The notes: a model not told the origin generated them from the sequence alone. Positions 24,886 to 35,641 are shown, counted from the first letter of the stretch. The stretch is 64,000 nt of DNA from Ruminococcus sp. (GCA_015066785.1 SVNT01000002.1:287741-351740); one strand, 5' to 3'. Translations and numbers: made by a program.

Positions 24886-25968
24886 ATGAGCAGTAATAAG
24901 AAAGTAAAATACAATTTTTTCGAGGAGCTTGACTGTCTTGAAAAAGAAAACGGCGTACAGGGAGAGGAACTTCTTGAAAAAATCGTATCGGGAATTGAAA
25001 AGGCAGTAAGAAAAGAATATCACGACTGCGACAACATACAGGTTGTTGTCAACAGAGAGAAGCAGGATTTCTCGGTATGGGTAGTGAAGAAGGTTGTTGA
25101 AGGCGAGCCCGAAAACGGAAACGAAATCAACATAGAAGAAGCACTCAAATACAAGAAGACTGCAAAGGTCGGCAAGGATATAAAGATAAAGGTTGCCCTC
25201 CAGTCTCTCAAGCGTGCGACTGCCGATATTGCAAAGCAGTCAATCCGTGGCGACATCAGAAACTTCGAAAGAGAAAAGCTTGCGGCGCAGTTCAAGGATA
25301 AGCTCAAGGATATCGTTTCCGCTACGGTTGTCAAGAATGACCCCATATCGGGAATAGTAACACTCCGTGCAGACAAGAGCGAGCTCCTTCTTTTCAAGAA
25401 CGAGCAGATTCCGGGAGAGACACTCCGTGAAGGCGATATCGTCAAGGTCTATGTGGTGGAAATCCGTACTTCCGAGAAAAAGCATCCCGCAGTAAAGATT
25501 TCAAGAACACACAAGAACCTCGTTACACGCCTGTTCGAGCTTGAAGTTCCCGAAATCTACGACGGCACGGTTGAAATCAAGTCTGTATCGAGAGAGGCAG
25601 GCTCAAGAACAAAAATCGCAGTATGGTCAAAGGATGCAAACGTTGACGCAGTAGGAGCCTGCATCGGCCCGAAGCGTTCAAGAATTTCAAAGGTTGTCGA
25701 AGAACTCGGAGGAGAGAAAATCGACATCATCGTATACAGCGAGAATGAAGAAGAATTCATCGCAAAGGCACTTGCTCCCGCAGATGTAATCAGCGTTTCA
25801 ACCTACGAAACAGAAAACGAAAAGGGCGAAATGATAAAGGGCTGCACAGTTGTTGTTCCCAACACACAGCTTTCGCTTGCAATCGGAAACAAGGGCCAGA
25901 ACGCAAAGCTCGCTGCGAAGCTCACCGGCTACAAGATTGATATAAAACCGGAAACACCGATAGTATAA
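24886..25968 (+). CDS. nusA: Transcription termination/antitermination factor NusA
   Basis: Binds RNA polymerase and nascent RNA to control pausing and termination. It has an N-terminal polymerase-binding domain (1 to about 125), an S1 domain (about 130-205) and two KH domains (GACIGPKRSRISKVVEELGGE; LSLAIGNKGQNAKLAAKLTG). The length of 360 residues without the acidic repeats of E. coli NusA is usual for Firmicutes. AGGAGG at 24869-24874 favours ATG 24886 over the in-frame TTG at 24877, which lies only two bases from that site. Confidence 0.95.
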   Translation: MSSNKKVKYNFFEELDCLEKENGVQGEELLEKIVSGIEKAVRKEYHDCDNIQVVVNREKQDFSVWVVKKVVEGEPENGNEINIEEALKYKKTAKVGKDIKIKVALQSLKRATADIAKQSIRGDIRNFEREKLAAQFKDKLKDIVSATVVKNDPISGIVTLRADKSELLLFKNEQIPGETLREGDIVKVYVVEIRTSEKKHPAVKISRTHKNLVTRLFELEVPEIYDGTVEIKSVSREAGSRTKIAVWSKDANVDAVGACIGPKRSRISKVVEELGGEKIDIIVYSENEEEFIAKALAPADVISVSTYETENEKGEMIKGCTVVVPNTQLSLAIGNKGQNAKLAAKLTGYKIDIKPETPIV

Positions 25969-25989
25969 CACAGGAAAAGAGGCGGGAAT

Positions 25990-26265
25990 ATGCAGACAAA
26001 GAAAATCCCGATGAGAAGCTGCAAGGGCTGCAACGAAATGAAACCCAAGCGTGAGCTTGTCAGAATAGTAAAAAACAAGGACGGAGAAATCAGCCTTGAC
26101 CTTACAGGAAAGAAAGCGGGCAGAGGGGCGTATATATGCCGCTCACTCGACTGTCTGAAGGCGGCGAGAAAGGCACGCCGCATCGAAAAGGAATTTTCCT
26201 GCCGTATACCCGACGAAATATACGATATGATGGAGAGTGAGATGCGTGAAGCAGAAGATAATTAA
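25990..26265 (+). CDS. rnpM: RNase P modulator RnpM (YlxR)
   Basis: A 91-residue basic RNA-binding protein of the YlxR family. It has the signature RSCKGCNEMKPKRELVRIV at the N-terminus and GRGAYICRSLDCLKAARK in the middle. In Bacillus the protein binds RNase P RNA. It lies between nusA and the L7Ae-like gene, its universal place in this operon. The last 20 bases overlap the next gene. Confidence 0.92.
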   Translation: MQTKKIPMRSCKGCNEMKPKRELVRIVKNKDGEISLDLTGKKAGRGAYICRSLDCLKAARKARRIEKEFSCRIPDEIYDMMESEMREAEDN

Positions 26266-26551
26266 TCTTCTTACAATCTGTCGCCGTGCGGGGAGGATGG
26301 AACTCGGCTTCGACCCCGTGAAAGACAAGATACTCTGCGGAGAGGCGAAATGCATACTCTGCACAGGCGACATTTCGGAAAAGACGCTGAAGGAAGTGCA
26401 TTTCTGCGCAGACAGAAGGGATGTTCCCGTTTATCAGCTTGAAAATATGTCAATGACTGATATAGCGGACTCTCTCGGAAGGAGAGCCGCAGTCATCGCA
26501 GTGTGCGACAAGGGCTTTGCGTCGAAGATAGAAAGCATGCTCACTCCGTGA
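26246..26551 (+). CDS. ylxQ: L7Ae/L30e/S12e-family ribosome-associated protein (YlxQ)
   Basis: A small RNA-binding protein of about 101 residues related to kink-turn binders. It begins INLLTICRRAGRMELGFDPV, the usual YlxQ start. The GTG at 26246 is preferred over GTG 26237, because GGAG at 26232 is 10 bases before the former and too close to the latter. It sits in its usual place before infB. Confidence 0.88.
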   Translation: MKQKIINLLTICRRAGRMELGFDPVKDKILCGEAKCILCTGDISEKTLKEVHFCADRRDVPVYQLENMSMTDIADSLGRRAAVIAVCDKGFASKIESMLTP

Positions 26552-26615
26552 CGGAAATTATCCCGACAAGGTTTTATATATAATCAAGTTTTGAATTTGG
26601 AGGAATAAACAGCCT

Positions 26616-29132
26616 ATGAGTAATATCAAAGTAAAACTTAACGAGCTTGCAAAGGACCTCAAGGTTACAAATCAGGAACTTATAGAGGAACTTACAAAGC
26701 TCGGTTTCGAAGGAAAGAAATCAACTACCGCCCTCACAGAAGAGGAACTCAATCTCGTTCTCGAAAGCTACTCACAGAAAAATCAGGTGACAAGCTTTGA
26801 TGAATATTTCAAGCAGGGCGAGGAAGAAAGAGCGAAGAAGGCGGCTGAAAAGGCAAAGAAGTCCGCAGAGGAAAAGAAGCCTGCCGCAAAGAAGGAAGAA
26901 AAGCCTGCGGCAGAGAAGAAGCCTGCTGCAAAGAAGGCTGCTGAGAAGAAAACAGAAAAGCCTGTTGAAGAAAAGAAGGCGGAGAAGCCTGCTGAGACTG
27001 AAAAGAAAGCTCCCGTTGAGGAGAAGAAGCCGGAACCTAAAAAAGAGGCTCCCGCACAGCACCAGAACAAGAAGCAGCATCAGCCTGCAAAGGCAAAGGA
27101 GCATGGCGTTATCACAAAGCTCAACGCAAAGGTTTCCGACACTGCAAGAACAGAAATGGCTACACGCACAATCGACACTCGTGGAAGCTATGTAGAGCTT
27201 GACAAGTACAACGAAAAGTACGAGCAGTATGCTCAGGGCTCATCAAAGCACAAGGATAACTATTCAAAGAAGCAGAAGCTCACACAGAAGTCTGCACAGA
27301 GAAACAAGCAGCAGTTCTCGACAAAGAGAGAGACAGAAACAGAAAAGCTCCGCAGACTTGAACTTGAAAGAGCAAGAAAGCAGCAGCTCAAGGTTCTCAT
27401 CCCCGATGAAATCACGGTTGCGGAACTTGCATCAAGACTCAAGGTTACAGCAACGGATGTAATAAAGAAGCTCATGGGTCTCGGCGTAATGGCGACAATC
27501 AACGAGGTTATCGACTTCGATACAGCGTCGCTTGTTGCAGACGAGCTCGGTGCAAAGGTAGAGAAGGAAATCATCATCACCGTTGAGGAACGTCTTATCG
27601 ACACCACAGAGGACGATGACACAAACCTCCAGCCCCGTTCACCCGTTGTTGTTGTTATGGGTCACGTTGACCACGGAAAGACATCACTTCTCGACAAAAT
27701 AAGAAATACCAGCGTAACCGCAGGAGAGGCAGGCGGTATCACACAGCACATCGGTGCTTACCGTGTAAACCTCAACGGAAGAGACATCACATTCCTCGAC
27801 ACACCGGGACACGCAGCGTTCACATCAATGCGTGCAAGAGGTGCGCAGGCTACTGACATCGCAATTATCGTTGTAGCGGCAGATGACGGAATCATGCCGC
27901 AGACAATCGAGGCTATCAACCACGCAAGAGCGGCGGAAGTAGACATCATCATAGCAATCAACAAGATGGATAAACCCGAGGCTAATCCCGACAGAGTAAA
28001 GCAGGAGCTTACAGAGCAGGGAATAGTTATCGAAGAATGGGGCGGAGATACAATCTGCGTTCCGATTTCCGCAAAGACGGGTATGGGTATAGAAGACCTC
28101 CTCGAAAATGTACTTCTCGTTGCAGACGTCAAGGAGCTCAAGGCCAACCCCGACAGACTTGCAAAGGGTATCGTAATCGAAGCACGTCTTGATAAGGGTC
28201 GTGGGCCTATTGCGACTGTACTCGTACAGAACGGTACACTCCGCACAGGTAATGTAATGATTGCAGGTACAGCGGTAGGCCGTGTCCGTGTAATGACCAA
28301 CGACAAGGGCGAAACGGTAACAGAGGCAGGGCCTTCGGTTCCCGTTGAAATCACAGGTCTTGCGGAAGTTCCCGCAGCGGGCGACATCTTCAACGCTGTT
28401 GAGGACGAAAGACTTGCAAGAGAGCTCGTTGAACAGCGTCGTCACGAGGCAAAGCAGGAGCAGTTCAAGCAGTACCAGAAGGTAACTCTCGACAACCTCT
28501 TCAGCCAGATTGCAGACGGCGAAATGAAGGAACTCCCCATCGTTGTAAAGGCAGACGTTCAGGGTTCGGTAGAGGCTGTAAAGCAGTCGCTTGAAAAGCT
28601 CTCGAACGAGGAAGTAAGAGTAAAGGTAATTCACGGCGGTGTAGGTGCCGTATCCGAAAGCGACGTTATGCTCGCAAGTGCGTCGAACGCAATTATTGTC
28701 GGCTTTAATGTAAGACCCGACCCTGTTGCAGTAGAAAACGCAAGACGTGACGGAGTTGATATAAGACTCTACCGCATCATCTACGACGCAATCGAAGAAA
28801 TCACAACAGCTATGAAGGGAATGCTTGCACCGAAGTACAGAGAGGTTATCCTCGGAAGTGCAGAGGTAAGAGCGGTATACAAGATTTCCAATGTCGGTGC
28901 TGTTGCGGGTGCTTATGTAACAACAGGTAAGATTACAAGAAACTGCAGCATCAGAGTTGTCCGTGACGGTATCGTTGTTGCAGAGGACAAGATGGACAGC
29001 CTCAAGCGTTTCAAGGACGACGTAAAGGAAGTTGCGACAAACTTCGAATGCGGTATCAGCCTTGAAAAGTTTGCAGACATCAAGGAAGGCGACATCTTTG
29101 AGGCATTTATAATGGAAGAATACCGTGACTGA
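26616..29132 (+). CDS. infB: Translation initiation factor IF-2
   Basis: GTPase that brings initiator fMet-tRNA to the ribosome. The N-terminal IF2-N domain is followed by a low-complexity linker of about 95 residues (roughly 70-165) made almost wholly of Lys, Ala, Glu and Pro. A second IF2-N module comes near 262-310. The GTPase domain has G1 GHVDHGKT (about 349), G3 DTPGHAAF and G4 NKMDKP. Beta-barrel domains and the C-terminal tRNA-binding domain complete the 838 residues. ATG lies behind TTGGAGGA. Confidence 0.96.
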   Translation: MSNIKVKLNELAKDLKVTNQELIEELTKLGFEGKKSTTALTEEELNLVLESYSQKNQVTSFDEYFKQGEEERAKKAAEKAKKSAEEKKPAAKKEEKPAAEKKPAAKKAAEKKTEKPVEEKKAEKPAETEKKAPVEEKKPEPKKEAPAQHQNKKQHQPAKAKEHGVITKLNAKVSDTARTEMATRTIDTRGSYVELDKYNEKYEQYAQGSSKHKDNYSKKQKLTQKSAQRNKQQFSTKRETETEKLRRLELERARKQQLKVLIPDEITVAELASRLKVTATDVIKKLMGLGVMATINEVIDFDTASLVADELGAKVEKEIIITVEERLIDTTEDDDTNLQPRSPVVVVMGHVDHGKTSLLDKIRNTSVTAGEAGGITQHIGAYRVNLNGRDITFLDTPGHAAFTSMRARGAQATDIAIIVVAADDGIMPQTIEAINHARAAEVDIIIAINKMDKPEANPDRVKQELTEQGIVIEEWGGDTICVPISAKTGMGIEDLLENVLLVADVKELKANPDRLAKGIVIEARLDKGRGPIATVLVQNGTLRTGNVMIAGTAVGRVRVMTNDKGETVTEAGPSVPVEITGLAEVPAAGDIFNAVEDERLARELVEQRRHEAKQEQFKQYQKVTLDNLFSQIADGEMKELPIVVKADVQGSVEAVKQSLEKLSNEEVRVKVIHGGVGAVSESDVMLASASNAIIVGFNVRPDPVAVENARRDGVDIRLYRIIYDAIEEITTAMKGMLAPKYREVILGSAEVRAVYKISNVGAVAGAYVTTGKITRNCSIRVVRDGIVVAEDKMDSLKRFKDDVKEVATNFECGISLEKFADIKEGDIFEAFIMEEYRD

Positions 29133-29152
29133 TTCCTGAAGGGAGATTGTTT

Positions 29153-29509
29153 ATGGCGAATTTCAAAAGCGGCAGAGTTGCCGAGGATATAAAGAGAGAG
29201 CTTTCCGCAATGCTCAGAGAGCTTAAAGACCCCAGAATATCCACCATGCTCACAATAGTGCATTGCGATGTGACCAACGACCTTTCCTATTGTAAGGCGT
29301 TTGTATCAAGCCTTGAGGGTGCCGAAAAGGCAAAGGAAGGCTGTGAAGGTCTTGCTCACGCACAGGGCCTTATCAGGAGGGAGATTGCAAACAGACTCCA
29401 CCTGAGAAAAGCTCCCGAATTCAAATTCATCCCCGATGACAGCGTTGAGCACAGCGCTCACCTTGAGGAGATAATGAAAGGCTTTTCAAAGCCGTCGGAG
29501 GAAGAATAA
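29153..29509 (+). CDS. rbfA: Ribosome-binding factor A
   Basis: Small KH-like protein needed for late 16S rRNA processing and 30S maturation. The 118 residues contain VAEDIKRELSAMLRELKDPRI, the usual RbfA opening, and a C-terminal HLRKAPEFKFIPDDSVEHS. GGGAGA at 29141 supports ATG 29153 over the upstream TTG. Its stop overlaps the nrnA start. Confidence 0.94.
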   Translation: MANFKSGRVAEDIKRELSAMLRELKDPRISTMLTIVHCDVTNDLSYCKAFVSSLEGAEKAKEGCEGLAHAQGLIRREIANRLHLRKAPEFKFIPDDSVEHSAHLEEIMKGFSKPSEEE

Positions 29510-30453
29510 TGGAAAATAAAATCAACGCAGCGGCAGAATTTCTGAAGAACAACGATGATTTCTATATCCTTATACATCAGTCGCCCGACGGTGACGCAGT
29601 CGGAAGCTCACACGCACTCTGGCACGCACTTCGCAGTATGGGAAAGCGTGCGAGAATTCTCTGCAGCGACCCTATTCCCGACAGATTTGATTTTATCACA
29701 AAGGACTATACCGACGAGGAGTTTGAGCCGAAGGCGATTATGACCGTCGATGTTGCGGAAAAATCACTCCTCGGGGAAAAACTCTCGCAGTATGCCGACA
29801 GGGTTGACTTCTGCATAGACCACCATGTTTCGAACAAGGCGTATGCAAAGGATACGCTGCTCCACGCAGATGCGGCGGCAGCGTGCGAGGTTGTGTTCGA
29901 GCTTTTCAACGCAATGGAAATCCCTATGACAAGAGCGATAGCAACCTGTCTTTATACGGGAATTGCAACCGACACAGGCTGTTTCAGGTTCAGCAATACA
30001 ACAGCCGATACGCACATTGCGGCGGCGGTGCTGGTTTCGTACAGGATAAATCATGCGGCAATAAACCGCCGTATGTTTGAAATCAAGTCGAAGGAAAGAA
30101 TAGCGCTTGAAAGCTACCTTGCGACCAATATCGAATACGAATGCGATGATAAAATCGCCATTGTGCCGATTACCTTCGGGGTGCAGAAGAAATTCAACAT
30201 GAAGGACGAGGATTTTGACGGACTTTCGTCAATCGCACTTCAGGCGGAATCGGTTGAGGTCGGCATTACAATCAAGCAGAAGACAGAGGACAGATACAAG
30301 ATTTCCTTCCGTTCGTCGAACAATGTTGACGTATCGAAGATATGCGCAGTTTTCGGCGGCGGCGGTCATGTCAAAGCAGGCGGATGTACTCTTGTCGGAA
30401 CATATGATGAGGTAAGAGAAAAGCTCGTTTCTGCGGCGAAAGAGGCATTATGA
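29509..30453 (+). CDS. nrnA: DHH-family oligoribonuclease / pAp phosphatase NrnA
   Basis: Degrades very short RNAs and 3'-phosphoadenosine-5'-phosphate. The 314-residue protein has the DHH phosphoesterase motifs: HQSPDGDAVGS (about 23-33), TVDVAEKS, CIDHHVSNK (DHH, about 103-111) and TDTGCFRFSNT. The DHHA1 domain ends with GGGGHVKAGGCTL. NrnA commonly lies between rbfA and truB in Firmicutes. It overlaps rbfA by one base and truB by four. Confidence 0.94.
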   Translation: MENKINAAAEFLKNNDDFYILIHQSPDGDAVGSSHALWHALRSMGKRARILCSDPIPDRFDFITKDYTDEEFEPKAIMTVDVAEKSLLGEKLSQYADRVDFCIDHHVSNKAYAKDTLLHADAAAACEVVFELFNAMEIPMTRAIATCLYTGIATDTGCFRFSNTTADTHIAAAVLVSYRINHAAINRRMFEIKSKERIALESYLATNIEYECDDKIAIVPITFGVQKKFNMKDEDFDGLSSIALQAESVEVGITIKQKTEDRYKISFRSSNNVDVSKICAVFGGGGHVKAGGCTLVGTYDEVREKLVSAAKEAL

Positions 30454-31343
30454 ATTTAAACGGAATTATCCCCGTGAACAAGCCGAAGGGGTTCACCTCC
30501 TTTGATGTAATTGCTAAAATGCGGGGAATACTTAAAATGAAAAAGCTCGGTCATGCAGGCACGCTTGACCCCGACGCAACGGGAGTTCTGCCTGTGTTTG
30601 TCGGTTTTGCGACAAAGGCGTGCGACATTCTTCCCTGCCACGACAAAACCTACGAGGCGGAGTTCAGGCTCGGAATAACCACCGACACGCAGGACATCAG
30701 CGGAAAAGTTCTTTCCGAGAGGGAATGTAACGGCGTCACAGAGGATATCCTCCGTGATGTGCTTGCCGATTTCCGTGGAGAGATACAGCAGATTCCACCG
30801 ATGTACTCGGCGGTATCGGTCGGCGGAAAAAGGCTCTACGAGCTTGCACGCAAGGGCGTAGAGGTCGAGAGAGAGGCACGCACGGTAAACATCCTGAGGC
30901 TTGAGCTGTTATCGTTCGACGAAAGCACTCACACGGGAAAGCTGGAGGTGCGTTGTTCAAAGGGAACATACATCCGCACTCTCATAAACGATATAGGAGA
31001 GAGGCTGTCCTGCGGGGCTGCAATGACCGCTCTCGTCAGGACGGAGGCTGCAGGCTTCACCCTTGACGACTGCGTCACACTTGAGGAGTTACAGAACACC
31101 GACGACTTCACGGAGGTTGTAATTCCGATTGAGAGAGTGTTTTCGGATTATCCGAAAATAGAACTCAACAAAGACCAGACCAGAATGTATAAAAACGGTG
31201 TAAGGCTTGACCTTGCAAGAGTAAAAAACAGTAGGGATTCCGAGATTTTTTCGGTCTGCGGGGAGGGTGAATTCTTAGGCATTGCCCGTGCGGACAGAGA
31301 AAAGAATCTTCTTGTCGGAGAGAGGAATTTCTACGACAGATAG
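30450..31343 (+). CDS. truB: tRNA pseudouridine(55) synthase
   Basis: Makes pseudouridine 55 in the T loop of tRNAs. The 297 residues begin GIIPVNKPKGFTSFDV. The catalytic Asp is in GHAGTLDPDATGVLPV (about 36-51). PPMYSAVSVGGKRLYELAR and the KGTYIRTLINDIGE motif follow, with a C-terminal PUA-like part. It overlaps nrnA in ATGA fashion. Confidence 0.95.
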   Translation: MNLNGIIPVNKPKGFTSFDVIAKMRGILKMKKLGHAGTLDPDATGVLPVFVGFATKACDILPCHDKTYEAEFRLGITTDTQDISGKVLSERECNGVTEDILRDVLADFRGEIQQIPPMYSAVSVGGKRLYELARKGVEVEREARTVNILRLELLSFDESTHTGKLEVRCSKGTYIRTLINDIGERLSCGAAMTALVRTEAAGFTLDDCVTLEELQNTDDFTEVVIPIERVFSDYPKIELNKDQTRMYKNGVRLDLARVKNSRDSEIFSVCGEGEFLGIARADREKNLLVGERNFYDR

Positions 31344-31355
31344 CGGGATTTTAAG

Positions 31356-32261
31356 ATGATTGATTTACTGAAAACGGGAGAGTGTCCGAAGGGCAGAACC
31401 TCGGTCGCACTCGGACTCTTCGACGGTATTCATTCGGGGCATATTGCCGTGATAGAGAAAATGCTGTCGCTCTGTGGCGACGGGATTTCTTCGGCGGTGT
31501 TCACATTTTCCGAAGGGACGCTTTCCACAAAAAGCGGAGGGGCGATTATTTCCGATAACAGAAAAAAGGAAATGCTTGACGGAATGGGCGTGCAGTACAT
31601 CTACGCCCCCGATTTTGCAAGCGTGAAGGATATGCCTCCCGATGAATTCGTGAAGGAAATACTGAAAAAACAGCTCAACGCAAAGCATATTGTCTGTGGC
31701 AGGAACTTCCGCTTCGGGAAAGGCGCTTCGGCGGACTGCGACGACCTCGCACGGATATGCGCTTCCGAAGATATAGAGGTTCACATAGAAGAACTCCGTG
31801 AATATCGGGGAGAGGCGGTATCCTCGTCGGGAATACGCAGGTATCTTGCAGACGGAAACATCCACGATGTAAACAATATGCTGGGGAGAGAGTTTTCAAT
31901 CAAGGGAGAGGTAATCGGCGGAAACCGTGTCGGACGCACGCTGAATTTCCCGACGATAAACCAGCGTATCCCCGAAAATTTCACCGATATAAGAAGGGGA
32001 GTGTATTCCTCCGCAGTTGACATTGACGGTATTGTGTACGACGCAATAACAAACATCGGTGTAAAGCCAACCGTCACCGACGGCAGTGTACTTCTTGCCG
32101 AAACGCACATACTCGGCTTTGCAAGAGAGATATACGGCGAAACGGTTGAGGTAAGGCTTAGGGAATTTGTCCGTGACGAAAAGAAATTCTCGTCAAAGGA
32201 CGAACTCAAGGCGCAGGTCGGGAACGACATTGACGCCGTAAAAAAGAAAATAAAGCGCTGA
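31356..32261 (+). CDS. ribF: Bifunctional riboflavin kinase / FAD synthetase
   Basis: Converts riboflavin to FMN and then to FAD. The N-terminal nucleotidyltransferase domain shows GLFDGIHSGH (HxGH type) and CGRNFRFGKGASAD. The C-terminal kinase domain shows GNRVGRTLNFPTIN and the VEVRLREFVRDEKKFSS end. The 301-residue length is typical. Last gene of the nusA-infB operon. Gene gltX follows after 31 bases. Confidence 0.94.
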   Translation: MIDLLKTGECPKGRTSVALGLFDGIHSGHIAVIEKMLSLCGDGISSAVFTFSEGTLSTKSGGAIISDNRKKEMLDGMGVQYIYAPDFASVKDMPPDEFVKEILKKQLNAKHIVCGRNFRFGKGASADCDDLARICASEDIEVHIEELREYRGEAVSSSGIRRYLADGNIHDVNNMLGREFSIKGEVIGGNRVGRTLNFPTINQRIPENFTDIRRGVYSSAVDIDGIVYDAITNIGVKPTVTDGSVLLAETHILGFAREIYGETVEVRLREFVRDEKKFSSKDELKAQVGNDIDAVKKKIKR

Positions 32262-32292
32262 TGCGCCCGTATAAACGAAAGGAAGTTTTAAA

Positions 32293-33741
32293 ATGGAAGT
32301 AAGAACAAGATTTGCACCCAGCCCCACAGGCTATATGCATATAGGAAACCTCAGGACAGCATTGTTCACATACCTTATTGCAAAGCAGTCGGGCGGTAAG
32401 TTCATTCTCCGTATCGAAGACACCGACCAGGAAAGATATGTCGAGGGTGCGGTTGATGTAATCTACGACACACTCAGAAACTGCGGTCTTAACTGGGACG
32501 AAGGCCCCGATGTGGGAGGCCCCGTAGGCCCGTACATCCAGTCGGAAAGAATGAGTATGTTCAAGGAATACGCAGAAAAACTCGTTGAAAGCGGACACGC
32601 TTACTACTGCTTCTGCGACAAGGAAAGACTTGAGGAAGTAAGAAAAATTCAGGTAGCGTCAAGAATTTCACCTATGTACGACAGACATTGCCGTAATCTT
32701 TCCCCCGAGGAGATAAAGGAAAAGCTCGACGCAGGAATACCTTACGTTATAAGACAGAAGGTTCCCACAGAGGGAACAACAACATTCCACGATGAGATAT
32801 ACGGCGACATCACGGTTGAAAATTCAACCCTCGACGACCAGATTCTCATCAAGACAGACGGAATGCCGACATACAACTTCGCAAATGTTGTCGACGACCA
32901 TCTCATGCAGATTACTCACGTTGTAAGAGGAAACGAATACCTCGCATCATCACCGAAGTACAATCTTCTTTACGAGGCATTCGGCTGGGAGCCTCCGAAG
33001 TACATCCACGTTGAACATATCATGAAGAATGCAACGGAAAAGCTCTCGAAGAGAAACGGCGACGCTTCCTTCAACGACCTCATCGAAAAGGGCTTTATGA
33101 CCGAGGCTGTCGTGAACTACATTGCACTTCTCGGCTGGGCACCCAAGGGCGAAAACGAAATCTTCACACTTGAAGAACTAGTGCAGGAATTTTCTATCGA
33201 CGGACTTTCAAAGTCGCCTGCAATCTTCGACCCCGTAAAGCTCAAGGCTATCAACGGTGCGTACATCAGAAAGCTCTCACCCGAGGCTTTCCTTGAAAAA
33301 GCACTCCCCTACATCAGACAGACAGTAAAGGTACGTGATGACATCGACTTTGCACTTCTTGCAAGTGTTCTTCAGCCCCGTACGGAGCTTTTCACGGACA
33401 TTCCCGAGCAGGTTGACTTCATCGACGCACTCCCCGAATACGATACGGCAATGTACTGCCACAAGAAGATGAAGACCAACGAAGAAACCTCACTCGAAGC
33501 TCTCAATGCAGTTCTTCCCGTGCTTGAAGCGCTTGACGACTGGAGCGTTGACGGCGTACACTCTGCACTCTTCGGTCTTGTTGAAAAGATGGGCGTAAAG
33601 AACGGATACATCCTCTGGCCCGTAAGAACAGCAATTTCAGGAAAGCAGTTCACTCCCGGCGGTGCGGTTGAGATATGCTCGCTTCTCGGCAAGGAAGAAA
33701 CTATTGCAAGAATAAAGAAGGGTATCGAAAAATTATCGTAA
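32293..33741 (+). CDS. gltX: Glutamyl-tRNA synthetase
   Basis: Class I synthetase that charges tRNA with glutamate. In genomes without glnS it may also misacylate tRNA(Gln), but that cannot be judged here. The HIGH motif is [17 protein letters not shown] (about 8-24), and the KMSKS motif is [10 protein letters not shown] (about 252-261). The C-terminal anticodon-binding region ends in a conserved [16 protein letters not shown] segment. The length of 482 residues is normal. It starts 31 bases after ribF behind GGAAG. Confidence 0.95.
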   Translation: MEVRTRFAPSPTGYMHIGNLRTALFTYLIAKQSGGKFILRIEDTDQERYVEGAVDVIYDTLRNCGLNWDEGPDVGGPVGPYIQSERMSMFKEYAEKLVESGHAYYCFCDKERLEEVRKIQVASRISPMYDRHCRNLSPEEIKEKLDAGIPYVIRQKVPTEGTTTFHDEIYGDITVENSTLDDQILIKTDGMPTYNFANVVDDHLMQITHVVRGNEYLASSPKYNLLYEAFGWEPPKYIHVEHIMKNATEKLSKRNGDASFNDLIEKGFMTEAVVNYIALLGWAPKGENEIFTLEELVQEFSIDGLSKSPAIFDPVKLKAINGAYIRKLSPEAFLEKALPYIRQTVKVRDDIDFALLASVLQPRTELFTDIPEQVDFIDALPEYDTAMYCHKKMKTNEETSLEALNAVLPVLEALDDWSVDGVHSALFGLVEKMGVKNGYILWPVRTAISGKQFTPGGAVEICSLLGKEETIARIKKGIEKLS

Positions 33742-33821
33742 TTTATCATATTCCTATCACAATAGAAGTATAAAATTGTTCTGTGTAAAAAATCTCTTTG
33801 GAATATAAGGAGGAAAAAATA

Positions 33822-34892
33822 ATGATTGAGGTAAAGAACCTTTCAAAGCATTATGGCGACAAAAAAGCCGTCGATAATATTTCCTTTACTGTTGAGGACG
33901 GAATAATCCTCGGATTCCTCGGCCCCAACGGTGCAGGAAAATCAACTACTATGAATATGCTCACGGGATATATTTCCGCAACGGGCGGACAGGCGCTCAT
34001 CAACGGGATTGACATTCTCAAAGACCCGATAAAAGCGAAGGAGCAGATAGGCTATCTTCCCGAAATACCGCCCCTTTATGTCGATATGACGGTAAAGGAA
34101 TATCTCGACTTCATATACGACCTCAAAAAGTGCAAGCTCCCCAGAGAAAAGCACATAAAGCAGGTCTGCAATGTAGTGAAGATTACAGATGTATACAACC
34201 GTATAATCAAGAATCTTTCAAAGGGTTACAAGCAGCGTGTGGGACTTGCGCAGGCTCTCATCGGAAACCCTCCGATACTCATTCTTGACGAGCCTACGGT
34301 AGGACTTGACCCTCACCAGATCATCGAAATCCGTGACCTTATCAAGAATCTCGGAAAGGAACACACGGTTATCCTTTCGTCGCATATCCTTTCTGAAATT
34401 CAGGCTGTATGCGACAAGATAATCATTCTCAACAAGGGACAGGTTGCGGCTAACGACACCGCAGAAAACATCGCAAGTGCGATTTCGGCGGACAACAAGT
34501 TCACAGTAAGGGTTGAAGGCCCCAGGGACAAGGTTATCGACGAAATCGACGGCATTGCAGGCGTTGTGAAAATCACTCCGTCCGCTGAAAGAGAAAAGGA
34601 TGTCTACGATTACGAAGTCGAAACCGACGGTACAGACATCAGAAGAATGCTCTTCAGGACGGTTGTTGAAAACAACTGGGTAATGCTCGGCCTCAAGTCG
34701 TCAGAGCTTACTCTCGAGGACATCTTCCTCAAGATAACAATGGGCGAGGGAATAAAGATTCCTACAAAGAAAAAGCCCGCTGCTCCTGCAAAGGCGGAAG
34801 AAAAATCCGAAGACAAGAAGAACGATAAAAAGGAAGACAAAAAGCCTTCGGAAAACAAGAACAAAAAGAAAAAATCGGGAGGTAAGAAGTAA
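33822..34892 (+). CDS. ABC transporter ATP-binding protein, GldA-like, with Lys-rich tail
   Basis: ATPase of a multi-gene exporter. Walker A is GPNGAGKST (about 37-45), the signature is LSKGYKQRVGLAQALIG, and Walker B is LILDEPTVGLDP. The H-loop is SSHILSEIQ. A DUF4162-like domain follows. The last 40 or so residues are almost entirely Lys, Glu, Asp, Pro and Ala (KKKPAAPAKAEEKSEDKK and on), which is unusual for an ATPase. AGGAGGAAA fixes the start at 33822. The next three genes follow closely and form one operon. Confidence 0.9.
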   Translation: MIEVKNLSKHYGDKKAVDNISFTVEDGIILGFLGPNGAGKSTTMNMLTGYISATGGQALINGIDILKDPIKAKEQIGYLPEIPPLYVDMTVKEYLDFIYDLKKCKLPREKHIKQVCNVVKITDVYNRIIKNLSKGYKQRVGLAQALIGNPPILILDEPTVGLDPHQIIEIRDLIKNLGKEHTVILSSHILSEIQAVCDKIIILNKGQVAANDTAENIASAISADNKFTVRVEGPRDKVIDEIDGIAGVVKITPSAEREKDVYDYEVETDGTDIRRMLFRTVVENNWVMLGLKSSELTLEDIFLKITMGEGIKIPTKKKPAAPAKAEEKSEDKKNDKKEDKKPSENKNKKKKSGGKK

Positions 34893-35617
34893 TGAAAGCG
34901 ATTTTAAGACGTGAGCTTGTAGCTTACTTTACATCACCGATTGTATATGTATATCTTGCGATATTCACATTCTTCTCGGGACTTTTCTTTACGGTCGGAT
35001 GTCTTTCGGCAAAGACCACCAATATGGCAAGCGTTTACGACAGTATGTTTGTCGTGTTCCTCGTAATCATCCCCATTCTTACAATGCGTCTTTTCAGTGA
35101 AGAAAAGAAACAGCGTACAGACCAGGGACTTCTCACAGCACCTGTAAGCATTACAGGAATAGTAATGGGCAAGTTCCTTGCAGCGACGGTTGTTTTCTGC
35201 TGCGGTATGCTTGTATTCTTCGTGTATGCACTTATGCTTGCGGCACATTCCGCAGTTCAGTGGCAGCTTGTGTTCTGCTACACAATCGGAATGATGCTTC
35301 TCGGTATGGCGTTTATTTCAATCGGAATTTTCGTATCATCTCTTACCGAAAGCCAGATTATCTCGGCAATCGGAAGCTTCGTATTCATGATGGTAATCTA
35401 CCTCATCAACAGTATTGCACAGCTTGCAGGCTCGGCAATTTCGGGAAGAGCAGGTCTCTGGATTTCCAACGCCATTGCGTCGCTGTCATTCCTCACGAGA
35501 TTTTACGAGTTCACATACGGAATACTCAGCTTCTCGGCAGTATTGTTCTTTATCAGTGCGTCGGCAGTAATGCTTTTCCTCACCGTAAAGGTGATTGAGC
35601 GTCGCCGTTATCGCTAA
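34892..35617 (+). CDS. ABC-2 type permease, GldF-like
   Basis: Membrane protein of 241 residues with six helices. It has the start AILRRELVAYFTSPIVYVYLA and LTMRLFSEEKKQRTDQGLLTAPVSI near residue 68, both common in GldF/NosY-type permeases. It overlaps the ATPase stop by one base. Together with the ATPase and the next protein it would form an exporter of unknown substrate. The gliding-motility name comes from Bacteroidetes homologues and does not imply gliding here. Confidence 0.88.
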   Translation: MKAILRRELVAYFTSPIVYVYLAIFTFFSGLFFTVGCLSAKTTNMASVYDSMFVVFLVIIPILTMRLFSEEKKQRTDQGLLTAPVSITGIVMGKFLAATVVFCCGMLVFFVYALMLAAHSAVQWQLVFCYTIGMMLLGMAFISIGIFVSSLTESQIISAIGSFVFMMVIYLINSIAQLAGSAISGRAGLWISNAIASLSFLTRFYEFTYGILSFSAVLFFISASAVMLFLTVKVIERRRYR

Positions 35618-35641
35618 TACAGCAGAAAGGAATCGTAAACT

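Noticed and set aside
26772..27104. Leu/Phe-rich antisense open frame within infB
   Set aside because: It is simply the complement of the Lys/Glu/Ala-rich IF-2 linker codons.
27000..27120. Tandem repeat or CRISPR-like array in infB
   Set aside because: The repetitive look comes from Lys/Ala/Glu/Pro codons in the IF-2 linker. There are no regular spacers, and no CRISPR array is present anywhere in the window.
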